64,000 nucleotides of DNA from Farysia itapuensis (Eukaryota; Basidiomycota; Ustilaginomycetes; Ustilaginales; Ustilaginaceae), in contig JALBYC010000003.1 of assembly GCA_023212645.1 (NCBI GenBank), positions 744,001 through 808,000 on the forward strand, given 5' to 3'. Both the position numbers and the translations under genes were made by a program. This document shows, piece after piece, positions 33,863-43,081 of the stretch. Position 1 is the first letter of the stretch. Every line of letters begins with the position of its first letter. Below the pieces are notes generated by a model. The model saw only the letters and a list, made by a program, of their open reading frames with translations, made no database searches and was not told where the DNA came from.

Positions 33863-35287
33863 TTACTTCTTGAGGAAGGCCTCGAGGGAGTCCATGGACA
33901 TGGATTTGGGACGTTCGATGGGCATTCCGAGGTATCGGTCAGCGACCAGTTGGGGGAGAGCGCCGATAGCTCGCGAGATACCAAAGATGACGGTGTAGTA
34001 GGTGAATTCCTTGAGACCGTACTCGTACAGTACGCAACCGGAGGCGGCGTCGACGTTGGGGAAGGGGTTCTTGGTCTTGCCGTGCTCCTTGAGCACGCCG
34101 GGTGCGATCTGGGACACTTTCTGCACCAGCTGAACAATGGAGCTGTCCTTGAGCTCTGGACGGGTGTCGCAGAACTTGGAGAGAGCGGTGAATCGCGGAT
34201 CGGGCTGTCGCAGCACGGCGTGTCCGTACCCGGGCACAACACGGCCCGACTTGAGTGTCGACCAGAGGTACTCCTTAATCTGCTCCTCGGATGCGTTTTC
34301 GCCAACCGCCTTTTGCATGGCAAGCGCCCAGCCAAGCACTTCCTGGTTAGCAAGTCCGTGCAAAGGACCGGCAAGACCGAGAAGAGCGGCCGAGTAGGAC
34401 AGGTAAGGGTCCGAAAGTGCCGAGCCGACGAGGTGGGCAGTGTGAGCCGACACGTTACCGCCCTCGTGGTCACCGTGAATGGCAATGTACAGTCGGAGGT
34501 AGTCGGTCATGCCCTCGTTGTCACCGTAGCCAATCATCTTGGAGTAGTTTCCGATCAAGTCGAGGCTGCTGTCGATAGCCTGGTTGCCGTCACCTCGGCC
34601 AAAGACGTTGTAGTAGATTCGAGCGGCAATGGCGGGGAGCTTGGCAATCAGATCGATCGAGTCCTCGAGAACGGGGGCCCAGTAGTCGGCCTTCTTCATG
34701 CCCTGTGCGTAACCAGCTGCAAACTTGCTGTCGTGGTTGAGCGAGGCAACAGCAGCAGCAAACTGGGTCATGGGGTGGAGAGTCTTGGGGAAAGAGTCAA
34801 TGATCTTCTCAATGTGCGAGGGCAGCTTGCCCTTGGAGGCAAGGTCGGCAGAGAGAGCCTTGACTTCTTCCTTGGAAGGGACCTTTCCGGTCAAGAGGAG
34901 CCAGAGCATGGACTCGGGGAGGATCTCCTTACCGTTCAAGCCGAGATCAGCGGCGGTGGGAAGAACCTTTTGGGATTCGGGAATCGACTTTCCGTGGAAG
35001 GTAATACCGGTCTCGGAGTCGAGGACGGAGCCTTCCCAGAGCATGACCTTGAGGCCACGCATACCGCCGAGGAGGTGACCGAGCTGGATCTCGCCCAGCT
35101 TGGACTCGCCGTGTTCGGCCTTGAGCTTCTTGAGCTGCTCCTGCTTCTGGGGGATGATTTCGGCGACGGCATCCTTGAGGGTCTTTGTGGAAGCATATCG
35201 AACCGAGCCAACACCGGCAGCGGCAGCAAACTGCCTGGTGGGAGCGACAGCCCGAAGAGCGACGCGAGGAATGGTCATGGACAACAT
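33863..35287 (-). CDS. CIT1: Citrate synthase, mitochondrial
   Basis: Single-exon 474-aa protein. The N-terminus MLSMTIPRVALRAVAPTRQF is basic and hydroxylated without acidic residues, a mitochondrial presequence. The enzyme carries LHGLANQEVLGW, the family signature GYGHAVLRQPDPRFTAL and NVDAASG. These include the His, His and Asp catalytic positions. It condenses oxaloacetate and acetyl-CoA, the first step of the TCA cycle. The ORF continues 34 codons upstream of ATG 35287 without improving the targeting signal. A methylcitrate synthase paralogue is a less likely alternative. The same region reads openly for 524 codons on the other strand, which I take as a codon-bias shadow. Confidence 0.93.
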   Translation of the reverse strand: MLSMTIPRVALRAVAPTRQFAAAAGVGSVRYASTKTLKDAVAEIIPQKQEQLKKLKAEHGESKLGEIQLGHLLGGMRGLKVMLWEGSVLDSETGITFHGKSIPESQKVLPTAADLGLNGKEILPESMLWLLLTGKVPSKEEVKALSADLASKGKLPSHIEKIIDSFPKTLHPMTQFAAAVASLNHDSKFAAGYAQGMKKADYWAPVLEDSIDLIAKLPAIAARIYYNVFGRGDGNQAIDSSLDLIGNYSKMIGYGDNEGMTDYLRLYIAIHGDHEGGNVSAHTAHLVGSALSDPYLSYSAALLGLAGPLHGLANQEVLGWALAMQKAVGENASEEQIKEYLWSTLKSGRVVPGYGHAVLRQPDPRFTALSKFCDTRPELKDSSIVQLVQKVSQIAPGVLKEHGKTKNPFPNVDAASGCVLYEYGLKEFTYYTVIFGISRAIGALPQLVADRYLGMPIERPKSMSMDSLEAFLKK

Positions 35288-35792
35288 CGTTGCGCAGTAG
35301 TACAACTTGGCAAAGGAGGGATGGAGGAGAGAAAGCAAGACGGAGCGGTAATGGAAAAATAAGAAGCCGATTGTGATCCAAATCAGCACGCACGGCCAAT
35401 CATCGCCGGCTCTCGCTCTTCACGCAGCACCGCTCAATCTGTGAATTCTCACTCGAAAAAAATCAGAAGAAATTCTAACAAGCCAAAGCGTTCTGTTCCG
35501 CTTTCACGATGACGATGTGATTGCACATCGATTAATCTCCCCAACATGGCGTTTCTCCCTTGGTCAATCCCCCAAAGTGGAATATTTGTACAGAAATGCC
35601 CCGTCTAAACCGGCTCATCCGGCAAGAGGGACAAAGGACGTTCACGAGGACAATTCGCATTTCCGAGCCGATCCGCTTCTTTCCGAATGACGCAACTGTC
35701 AGATCGTGTCAGGCTTTCCAACTTCGGCTCCGAGCTAGGCTAAAATCAACAGCTGTCACTTTGGTGCGGTGTGAGTGTGGCATGCTCCTGCC
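35288..35792. promoter_or_regulatory. Divergent region citrate synthase / Bet1
   Basis: 505 bp between head-to-head genes. An A-rich element lies near 35455. No distinct motif was recognised. Confidence 0.45.
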
Positions 35793-36308
35793 ATGAACCG
35801 CAGAACGGGCGATCGACATGCTCTGCTGGCGGGCGGTGCATATCCCTCCTCCTCCTCTTTAGGCGCATACCGCGCTTCATCGCCGTACGAACAGCCTTAC
35901 CGCGACAACGCCAGCAACGGCTATCCCACTTCCCAGTACCAAGGAGCTCCCAAAAAGGAGCCCACTACTGCTGGCGGCAATGGTCTGCTTGGACGCATGG
36001 CAGCCTACACATCCTCACGCACTGCAGAAGACCTAGAGGATCAAAATGACCAGAAGCTCGAAGGTCTGAGCGCCAGAGTCTCGATGCTCAAGGAAATCAC
36101 CCTCAACATTGGCACAGAGGTACGAGACTCGACCAAAGACATGGGCGCTCTGGGCGAAGCCTTTGAAAACACCAGCGCATTTCTTGGCGGCACGTTCAAA
36201 AAGATGAATCACATGGCCAAGCGCCAAGGCGGCTGGTTCTGCAACATGATGCTCTTCCTCCTCTTTGTCATCTGGATCTTTGTCTTTCTCTGGTGGTGGC
36301 GGAGGTAA
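35793..36308 (+). CDS. BET1: Bet1-like Qc-SNARE
   Basis: Single-exon 171-aa protein. An N-terminal Ser/Tyr/Pro-rich ~65 residues precedes the SNARE motif. The motif runs from NDQKLEGLSARVSMLKEI through LNIGTEVRDSTKDMGAL and FENTSAFLGGTFKKM. A 20-residue C-terminal anchor (MMLFLLFVIWIFVFLWWW) follows. The pattern 'IG.E..DS....L...F.NTS' matches yeast Bet1, including Ser rather than Gln at the central layer. Bet1 forms the ER-to-Golgi fusion complex with Sed5, Bos1 and Sec22 or Ykt6. The Golgi Qc SNARE Sft1 is the main alternative. ATG 35793 starts the frame (an earlier ATG is out of frame). Confidence 0.88.
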   Translation: MNRRTGDRHALLAGGAYPSSSSLGAYRASSPYEQPYRDNASNGYPTSQYQGAPKKEPTTAGGNGLLGRMAAYTSSRTAEDLEDQNDQKLEGLSARVSMLKEITLNIGTEVRDSTKDMGALGEAFENTSAFLGGTFKKMNHMAKRQGGWFCNMMLFLLFVIWIFVFLWWWRR

Positions 36309-36421
36309 TCCCCCTTCCTTTTTGGCATCTGTACTTGTACCACGTTCGCACGCAATAGTATGATCAAGCAGACATAGATTGCGATCAAAGTGACTAGCGG
36401 GTATATCAATTCGAGGCAGGT

Positions 36422-37093
36422 CTAGGGACGAAGCTTCTTGGGGCCAAACAGAGCCAGATCCCACGGGTTAGGCAGCTTGGTACGGTACATGGTGAGACCG
36501 TGGATGCGACCCTCACGAAGAGTGCCAGATCCACTCAACTTTTTGAAAGCTGACTTGGTCAAATCGACGTGATCTGGCCCACAACCTGCACATTTGTCAA
36601 TCACGCGCACCTGCACGCAATGATTGTGTGCGTTGGAATTGCAAAGCTTGACAAACTCGCCACACTGTGGGCCGTCGTCCCAATTCTTGACCACAGCGCC
36701 AATGTGACAGCTGTTGACAGGCTGCCATGTCCCGCCTCCATTGCCGCACTGCGGGTTACGCAGATCTTGCGATGCGTACCATGTGATTTGCACATTCTTC
36801 CGCCAAAGCTCGTCCGAGTCGGTCGGACCAACGCTGTAGTGGGTTTGTGAGGGCGTGCGTTTCGAGTGCTTGTGGTGATGCTTGCTCTCCCGCAGCTGCT
36901 TGCGCTGCTCGAGTTGCTCAGCAGTATAGTCGTCATCGTCTTCATCTCCATATACGGAATTGATGTATCGGATTTGCTGACCATCCGAGTCCACGTCACC
37001 GTTGAGCGCGTTCACCTCTGGAGTCGAGATAGTCGCATTGATACCGCATACCAGGGCAATAGCTATGAAAATCAACATCGAGATTCGTGTCAT
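36422..37093 (-). CDS. Secreted double-psi beta-barrel (expansin/RlpA-like) protein with propeptide
   Basis: Single-exon 223-aa protein. A signal peptide (MTRISMLIFIAIALVCGINA) is followed by an acidic stretch (GDEDDDDYTAEQLEQ), a His-rich patch (KHHHKH) and a Lys-Arg site at 78-79. KR is a typical Kex2 site. The mature part (~144 aa) has Cys-paired DPBB features: ITWYASQDL, PQCGNGGGTW, QCGEFVKLCN, VRVIDKCAGCGPDHVDLT and KSAFKKLSG. The 'V.V.D.C..C....iDLS..AF' core is the barwin/expansin-type barrel. Such proteins bind or loosen walls, and in plant-associated fungi some are effectors or expansin-like proteins. The function here is inferred only from the fold. Confidence 0.82.
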   Translation of the reverse strand: MTRISMLIFIAIALVCGINATISTPEVNALNGDVDSDGQQIRYINSVYGDEDDDDYTAEQLEQRKQLRESKHHHKHSKRTPSQTHYSVGPTDSDELWRKNVQITWYASQDLRNPQCGNGGGTWQPVNSCHIGAVVKNWDDGPQCGEFVKLCNSNAHNHCVQVRVIDKCAGCGPDHVDLTKSAFKKLSGSGTLREGRIHGLTMYRTKLPNPWDLALFGPKKLRP

Positions 37094-37492
37094 CCTTGTG
37101 TGCAGAAGTACCTAGATGGAGAAATGCGTCAGATCGAATGAGCCGATTTATAGTGTGACACCCAACAAAGGGGTTCTATCCGCTTCCCTTTGAGCAGGAA
37201 AGGCTTTCGATGGTTTGGCTACTTTTCTGAACAGCTCGAGCCGCTCAAGCTGGGGCCGTCTTCCCCCCCTTTGTACGATCGCTTCCTGCCATTCCAGAAA
37301 GAGCCAGACGCACAACATGCTCGGACCGCCACTTAGCGACTGCCGCACTCTGAGCAACACCAGGCAAACAACAGAAACGCTAATCCGCTCAAAACCCCAT
37401 AGCCAGTGCACAGTCCCTCGAGCGCCACAACATCGTGTATTGTAAAGTGGCGTTAGAAGGGAGGCCTCTTAAGCGCTGCTTGCGGTTCTGGC
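37094..37492. other. Promoter of the DPBB gene and 3' region of Tim21
   Basis: 399 bp between two leftward genes. An 87-codon minus-strand ORF at 37148-37411 has no recognisable features. No motif was identified. Confidence 0.5.
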
Positions 37493-38713
37493 TTAGCGCT
37501 CTACTTCGCCGAGTTTGCGGATGACCCAGACACGTTCCCGCATGACCGAGGTAGAGTTGGGTACGTCGACGTACATGTGCTTGTACTGGAACACACCGTG
37601 CTCGTCCTTGACCATTTCGGCATGAACCTCGCCCGAGGACCATGTGCCCGGCTCTTTGACGGTGGACGAAGTCAACTTGCCCAGTGTATCTGTTGAGCCC
37701 CTCGCCAAGCCAGTTAGCCCGCCGAAGCTGAAGTTCCACGCTCTCGAGAAAGCCGATCCGATCGCCCCCGGTTCTTCCGATGTAGGCGTAGGGTTGGTGA
37801 TGGGTGTATCGCTGTGTTGCAAAGAGTCGGCGGTCTCGTCTTCGATGAGACCAAGTTGCTCGCCCACCCACTCGCCGCCTTCCGTTACCTTGCGTCCGAT
37901 CCATCTACCACCTTCAATTACTTCCTGTCTTGTGCGATCCCAAAGCGTCACGTCGAAGTCCTTCTGCCGTGCTTCGACAAAGAAACGCAACAGCAGCATC
38001 TCCTTGCCCGTCCGCTCATCTGTAAAGGTGACAGAGGCGACCGAGCGTGACCTACGCCCACGCGCGGGCGGGTTGAGCGGAGAAAAGTCGGCCGAGGTTG
38101 TAAAGGCCGAAGACGTATGGTAGCGGTATGGTGGGAGTAAATGCTTGGCAATGGCGCCACTGTATGTGACGCGTTTGCATGCGTCTGAGAAAACGACTGT
38201 TGGGCTGTTTTTGGCAAAGAGCTCCGTGGTTAGCGCATAGGTGAGCACCAGGGTAAGCGCAGCACCACCCAACAGGAGGGCGGTGCGCGAAGTCTGAACG
38301 GTAGCCCGTGCGACTTTCTGTCCCCCCTTGAGATCCTTCCACGCTTTACCTTGTCCAATCATCTTGTCGATCTTGGTCGGACCAGAGGAGCTTGGCCCTC
38401 CACCGCCAGAGAGGCCAGCCATACCAAGGGGAATACCACCACTACGACCACTAGCTGTGGCATCTAGCGCAGCCTCCGCCGTCGAGTTGGGTCTTGGGGT
38501 GGACTTTGCATCGGCAAGACTGGAAGATGATGCGCGCAGCTCATCTAGAATTTGACGTTGGCGAAAAGCCGCATCAGAGGAAGAGCGATGTTCTGCATCA
38601 GTCTTGGCGTGTCGCGTGGAAGTGGAGTGCAGCTGACGAGCACCTAGCCTTGTGCTAGCGAGAAGCGCAAACGCTGTCGGTCTGAGAGCCCTAGCTGGAC
38701 CGATAGCCTGCAT
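37493..38713 (-). CDS. TIM21: Tim21, TIM23 inner-membrane translocase subunit
   Basis: Single-exon 406-aa protein. The N-terminus is a mitochondrial presequence (MQAIGPARALRPTAFALLAS, later GARQLHSTSTRHAK). After a low-complexity spacer comes WKDLKGGQKVARATVQTS, then one TM segment (ALLLGGAALTLVLTYALTTE) and LFAKNSPTVVF, all Tim21 hallmarks. The intermembrane-space domain ends with GEVHAEMVKDEHGVFQYKHM, the conserved Tim21 C-terminal strand. Tim21 couples the TIM23 complex to the TOM complex and to respiratory supercomplexes during lateral sorting. An insertion of about 80 residues (around 280-345) makes it longer than yeast Tim21 (239 aa). Confidence 0.9.
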   Translation of the reverse strand: MQAIGPARALRPTAFALLASTRLGARQLHSTSTRHAKTDAEHRSSSDAAFRQRQILDELRASSSSLADAKSTPRPNSTAEAALDATASGRSGGIPLGMAGLSGGGGPSSSGPTKIDKMIGQGKAWKDLKGGQKVARATVQTSRTALLLGGAALTLVLTYALTTELFAKNSPTVVFSDACKRVTYSGAIAKHLLPPYRYHTSSAFTTSADFSPLNPPARGRRSRSVASVTFTDERTGKEMLLLRFFVEARQKDFDVTLWDRTRQEVIEGGRWIGRKVTEGGEWVGEQLGLIEDETADSLQHSDTPITNPTPTSEEPGAIGSAFSRAWNFSFGGLTGLARGSTDTLGKLTSSTVKEPGTWSSGEVHAEMVKDEHGVFQYKHMYVDVPNSTSVMRERVWVIRKLGEVER

Positions 38714-39013
38714 GCTTCAAAGGAGGCGCCAGAGTCAGACGTGGGGGAGACTCGTGGATCAGAAGCTTGAGAGTGGACCTGTGCGAAAAAGCGTGTCGCC
38801 GAGTTCCGGTTTCTTTTTTACGGCCGCACGAATTGTTTGGCGCTACTGAGCAGGCAGCAGCTTGCAGACCCTGGACAAAGTGGAGCTACTTATTTGAGCT
38901 TGTCCCGTGCTCTCTCTCTCCCACTCTCGACTCAGCCCCCGCTCATCACTTGCGGTCCCTATCAACCAACCGAGTTGCATTGATCCATCTCCCCATCGTT
39001 TGCCCGTGTCAAG
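38714..39013. promoter_or_regulatory. Divergent promoter Tim21 / Yippee
   Basis: 300 bp between head-to-head genes. A CT-rich run lies near 38910-38932 upstream of the Yippee ATG. No other motif is evident. Confidence 0.45.
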
Positions 39014-39492
39014 ATGGGCATGACACACAAAGAGTATCTCTGCTCTCAGCGCATCTTTGGCTGCAAGGAGTGCAAGACGCATCTTACCACCATCGAGAGC
39101 CTCGTCAGCCGGGTAAGTGATGCCAAAGCATAGCGCAGACACTGCAGTCTGATGACGTCTCGTGTTCTGACGTTGACTTCTTTTTTCAACACTCTAGGCT
39201 TTCAACGGACAACATGGCAGAGCGTACCTGTTTGATACGGTCGCCAATGTCAAGCTAGGTCCGGCAGAAGACAGGCACATGACCACAGGTCTGCATACAG
39301 TGCGCGACGTTCGCTGCTCTAAATGTCAAACCGTTCTCGGTTGGAAATACGTAAGTGATCAAGCAAGATGTGCCTGCTGCCAAAGCTCTGTACTGATGTT
39401 GTTCATGTTAGGATCGAGCTTACGTCTCGGCAGAGAAGTACAAGGAGGGCAAGTTTATCCTTGAGAAAGAACTGACGTCCGACGTCCAGTAA
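39014..39492 (+). CDS. Yippee-like zinc-binding protein
   Basis: Three exons, 39014-39112, 39198-39350 and 39412-39492, give 110 aa. The introns are 85 and 61 nt, both phase 0. Two zinc half-sites, CKEC and CSKC, lie about 53 residues apart. Conserved blocks are [32 protein letters not shown] and [11 protein letters not shown], which cover nearly the whole Yippee/MSS4-like fold. Yippee proteins are highly conserved. Some act in the GID/CTLH E3 ligase context (Moh1 in yeast, YPEL5 in animals) or in cell division, but the role here is not deducible. Length equals the family norm (about 110-120 aa). Confidence 0.93.
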
Positions 39493-40185
39493 AAGCCGGC
39501 CAAAGAAGCTTTATCAGTGACTATCATATGGTTCCTTCAAGTGTCTAAACAACCCTTCAAGAAGACAGGATTGCAGCAGCACGCTGTATTCGCCTCAGCA
39601 AAGAGACGTACCATTCGCACATACAGTCCGCCAATCGGGTCTATAGCCGTCAGACAGAGACTGCTATACAACGCCCCAAGACTATGGCTTGTCTTGACAA
39701 ATGACTCTACTCGGTCAAAACTACCACAGCTAGGATTCACAGCGCCAGACTGTCGCACTCAGGGTGTAACGAAAAAAGTCTGGCTGCAATGTCTAGACCT
39801 CAAATGCTGTCATGAGGGCCGCAAGCCAACAACCCCGCATTCACATTACGAGAGGGGTTCCATCGCCGATATCGGCCGGTATGCAGGTGGGCTCGGCATG
39901 ATGCCACGCAACACCGTCGAATTTCCAAAGTTGTAAATAGGATCGACAAATTGAATTTCGAAAGGTTGGAATTGATCTGCCCCTGACACGAACTCATCTT
40001 GTGAGTACGCGGGTTGGGTTGTGTTGGTTTTGGATGTCGCAGTGTTGTGTTTGTCCAACAGCAGCTCCTTTGTGCTCGTTACGCCGTCCCACTTCCATCT
40101 CCCATCCACCTCACGTCGCCTATCACTCACCTCCCTCCTCGCCCCTTTTCCCCCTTTCCCCTTTCCCCTTTGCACAACACTCATT
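39493..40185. other. Intergenic: 3' of Yippee, promoter of GPI-protein gene
   Basis: 693 bp. A 139-codon ORF at 39517-39936 has no recognisable domain and is not called. Just before the next ATG is a 30-nt pure pyrimidine run (40142-40171), a strong fungal core-promoter or leader feature suggesting high expression. Confidence 0.5.
40142..40171 (+). promoter_or_regulatory. Pyrimidine (CT) tract upstream of GPI-protein ATG
   Basis: 30 consecutive C/T bases end 14 bp before the ATG at 40186. CT tracts of this type mark transcription start regions of strongly expressed fungal genes. Confidence 0.6.
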
Positions 40186-41157
40186 ATGAAGACTTTTGCT
40201 CTTGCATTGACAGTCGCGACGTTGGCACTGGGTGCTGTCGCGCAAAACACCACCACCTCCTCGTCCAATATTCCCTCTGGCATCAGCGCTGGCTGCCAGT
40301 CCTTTTTGGCCACGCTCAACACAGATACCGAGCTGTCGGCCTGCACACAACCTTTGCTCTCGGCTACCAAGTATTACTCGTCCAACTCCTCCGACAGCTC
40401 TGCGCAGCTGGATTCGACCCTCGCCGATCTATGCACCCCCGATGCCAGCTCCAACAGCACCGACGCCGCTGGATGCGATCAAAACATCATCCGCACCCGT
40501 CTCGATCAGTTCTGGCAAAACTGTCATACGGATCTGCAGGCCAAGAATGCCGCACTGCAGGCAATCTACGATAACCTGTACATGATTACGCCGCTAGTCA
40601 ACTCGATTTGCAGCAAAGATTCTAGTGGTAGCTACTGTCTCAAGACGATTGCCAAAGCGGCTGCCAGCTCCACACGTGTAACGCGACGCTCTCTGAACGA
40701 CGACGACAACGACGACGATGCAGAAGAGGAGGAGGAAGTGCAAGAGACGGTGTTTGAATTCGTTCGACGTCAGTCAGATAGCCTGACGGATGTCGAGAAT
40801 GAAACCAACGTCACCTCGACTGGCAACACCAACGCCGCTTTTCTCTTCATCTCGAGCTCGTCACCCAAGACCATCCTGTGCTCGGAATGCTCCCAGCTGA
40901 TTCTCGCCAGCTACATCAAGTTTGAAACGTCGATTCCGTACGGCATCGGTCTGCGCACCAGTGAGATCCTTGCCCCACAGTCGGATATCTACAAAGCGGC
41001 AAAGACCGACTGTGGCGATGCATTTGTAAAGCAGGTCAATGTGATTGCCAACACGACTGCTTTTGCCGAAGTAGGAGGTAGTGCTGCTCTTCGTAGCGTT
41101 GGGTCTTTCGCCATTGCTTCCCTCGCCATCGCAGCTACAGGCGTCCTGCTGGTCTAA
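40186..41157 (+). CDS. Secreted, probably GPI-anchored protein with dibasic-flanked acidic segment
   Basis: Single-exon 323-aa protein. A signal peptide (MKTFALALTVATLALGAVA) is followed by an N-glycan-rich Ser/Thr region. A Cys-patterned domain comes next, with GCQSFLATLNTDTELSAC, LADLCTP, WQNCHTDL and ICSKDSSGSYC. This resembles a fungal GPI-protein family that I believe is catalogued as DUF7729. An internal segment holds an acidic run (DDDNDDDAEEEEE) between two dibasic sites, RR167-168 and RR194-195. A second Cys pair (LCSEC) follows. The tail SVGSFAIASLAIAATGVLLV is a GPI-attachment signal. The biochemical function is unknown. It is probably at the plasma membrane or wall, and may be cut by Kex2. 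Confidence 0.83.
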   Translation: MKTFALALTVATLALGAVAQNTTTSSSNIPSGISAGCQSFLATLNTDTELSACTQPLLSATKYYSSNSSDSSAQLDSTLADLCTPDASSNSTDAAGCDQNIIRTRLDQFWQNCHTDLQAKNAALQAIYDNLYMITPLVNSICSKDSSGSYCLKTIAKAAASSTRVTRRSLNDDDNDDDAEEEEEVQETVFEFVRRQSDSLTDVENETNVTSTGNTNAAFLFISSSSPKTILCSECSQLILASYIKFETSIPYGIGLRTSEILAPQSDIYKAAKTDCGDAFVKQVNVIANTTAFAEVGGSAALRSVGSFAIASLAIAATGVLLV

Positions 41158-41801
41158 GAAAACCCCACCCTTCCCCCTCACTCCCTCCTCGCGCGCGCGC
41201 GCTCTCTTGCGAAACAGGTGGTCAAATCCGCTGGTCTCGGATCAACACACTAACCCCCCCAAACCCACTCGCGCGCAATTCTATATCCTTGTTCCCTCCC
41301 CCACACCACCCCAGCAGTGCGCTTCATTTAACCCCCTCCCTCACCCTAGCGCTAGCACCGACCCCCCTGTGTTCTCTCTTTTGTTTTTTTTTGTTGAATA
41401 GCTCCTTTCGTTTCTCATCCTCACGTATTATAATATACGCCGCTTTGTAGCCTCTACCAGTCCCATCTCGAGTCCCATAAAGCCACGCTCACGAGAATCT
41501 ATCTCAGAGGCCACCTGGGAAAAACGTCAGGCGTGCAGTGTCACAAAAACGGTATGGGCCGGATGCAGATGTGATTGACGGGTGCATATATGTGTACGTG
41601 CAGCAGTGCAAGAAATGCTACGAGTCACAGAAAGACAGAGCTCATGGGGGATAGTAGGAATCCCGAGCGGAAGGAATGCGGGTGAAATGTGAAAAAAGTA
41701 CAGTGCGCCGCGCCGAACGACGTCGACGACTTGGTGTGATTTTTTTTTGGAAGGCGGAGAGAGTATGTTGTTGATAGAAAAGCGATGTTGGAGCCGGAAC
41801 T
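41158..41801. other. Convergent 3' region GPI gene / eL19
   Basis: 644 bp between convergent genes, very C-rich near 41160-41360. A CG dinucleotide run lies at 41190-41202. No gene was seen. Confidence 0.55.
41190..41202 (+). repeat. (CG)n dinucleotide run
   Basis: 13-nt alternating CG tract, a Z-DNA-prone sequence in the 3' flank of the GPI-protein gene. Confidence 0.7.
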
Positions 41802-42389
41802 TTACTTCTTCTCCTCGGCCTCGTTCTCGACGGCAATGATGGCAGCACGCTTCTCGGTGATGCGCTGGGTGCGGCGCTCGCGCATGGCCTTGTTGCGCAT
41901 GCGGCGGGCCTCCATCTGGTCGGAAAGGTGCTTGCTGCGCAGCTTCTCGGCCTTGGCCTTGTGGATGTGCTCCATGAGGACACGCTTGTTCTTGAAAACG
42001 TTACCCTTGCTCTTGAGGTAGAGCTCGTGGTAGAGGTGCTTGTCAATCTTGCCCGACTCGCGGTACTTGCGCAACAGTCGGCGCAAGACACGCTGACGTC
42101 GCATCCACATCACCTTGGTGGGCATACGGGCCTCGGACGAACCCTTGCGGTGTCCCTGTCCCGTTCCTCGTCCGGCACGCTTGGCGGCCAGCGCAGCACG
42201 GGCACGCGAGCGCGATCCACCAACCACTGGCTTGCGGATAACCTGACCATCCTTGATCAGCTTGCGGATGTTGGCTCGCGAGTTGGCATTGCCAATATCG
42301 TTCTGCTCGGCTGGGTCGAGCCAGACCTTACGCTTGCCACAGCCAAGGACTGAGGCCGCTAGGCGTTTTTGTGTGCTGAGGTTGACCAT
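41802..42389 (-). CDS. RPL19: 60S ribosomal protein eL19
   Basis: Single-exon 195-aa protein. It begins [20 protein letters not shown] and continues [51 protein letters not shown] and [20 protein letters not shown]. The end is a long charged helix finishing EAEEKK. This is the eL19 family from end to end, a large-subunit protein that forms an intersubunit bridge. The ORF continues 14 codons upstream, but MVNL is the universal start. No intron follows the ATG here, unlike in budding yeast. It is divergent from eS27. Confidence 0.97.
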   Translation of the reverse strand: MVNLSTQKRLAASVLGCGKRKVWLDPAEQNDIGNANSRANIRKLIKDGQVIRKPVVGGSRSRARAALAAKRAGRGTGQGHRKGSSEARMPTKVMWMRRQRVLRRLLRKYRESGKIDKHLYHELYLKSKGNVFKNKRVLMEHIHKAKAEKLRSKHLSDQMEARRMRNKAMRERRTQRITEKRAAIIAVENEAEEKK

Positions 42390-43081
42390 CGTAAATGCAA
42401 GGCAAAGAGGTGATGGAGTGGTAAGCAGCAAGAGGCAGCGACCAGCTAATGAGCTAGCTAGCCAGCTGCGCCAAATCCGATCGCCGCGCCTAAAATCGCA
42501 CTAAAACTAAAATTTCACACGGTCCCTCGTCACATGATCCATCAGGCTACACGCGCTGCAGCATTTCGCGCTCTAACAGCATGCAAGTAGTCACTTGATC
42601 AGCGAGAGCTGGTGGTTGCGGTGCAGGACCCCTAGTCTGGCTCACGTAGCGCTTGAAGCACAGAAGAAAAGTATGAGTATGATGTACCGGGATGTTGTTA
42701 TGGGAGTGTAGAACATGGGCAGTATGGGACGCGTGCCAGGCTGGAAGTGAGAAATGTCGCCACTCGCCACTAGTATCTGGATTCCGGCGTGAATCCTACG
42801 GCACACAGGCCTCATGATTGCCTTGCTCAGGAACGAACTTTGCAGCTTCCGACTAGTGTGCAGATTGACTCTACCATGCCAGTAGCTTGTCAAGATCTGC
42901 AGAGATTGTGAACGCAAACATCTGATGTGAGCAGTGCTCGGCCGATATCACGTGATGTATAAATTTAAGAAAAGAACGCTAATGTTAGACCCGAAACGAT
43001 GATCGCGGCAGGCGAGAAAATCGAACTACTGCGCACACTCGCTTTCCCTCACTTACTCACACTAAGACACATACAGCCAAA
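42390..43081. promoter_or_regulatory. Bidirectional promoter eL19 / eS27
   Basis: 692 bp between two head-to-head ribosomal protein genes. A perfect 10-bp palindrome ATCACGTGAT lies at 42947-42956. A TATA-like TATAAATT follows at 42958-42965, about 120 bp upstream of the eS27 ATG. A related CACATG lies near 42531 on the eL19 side. CACGTG is the Cbf1-type E-box used at ribosomal protein promoters in several fungi; a role here is inferred. Confidence 0.6.
42947..42956. promoter_or_regulatory. E-box palindrome ATCACGTGAT
   Basis: Perfect 10-bp palindrome centred on CACGTG, immediately 5' of the TATA-like element of the eS27 gene. Confidence 0.6.

Noticed and set aside
33788..35362. 524-codon open frame antisense to citrate synthase
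   Set aside because: It mirrors the citrate synthase codons; Gly/Val/Glu-rich with no recognisable domain. Same codon-bias explanation.
39517..39936. 139-codon ORF between Yippee and the GPI-protein gene
   Set aside because: It has no family similarity and no signal or domain features. It lies in a 3'/promoter interval.
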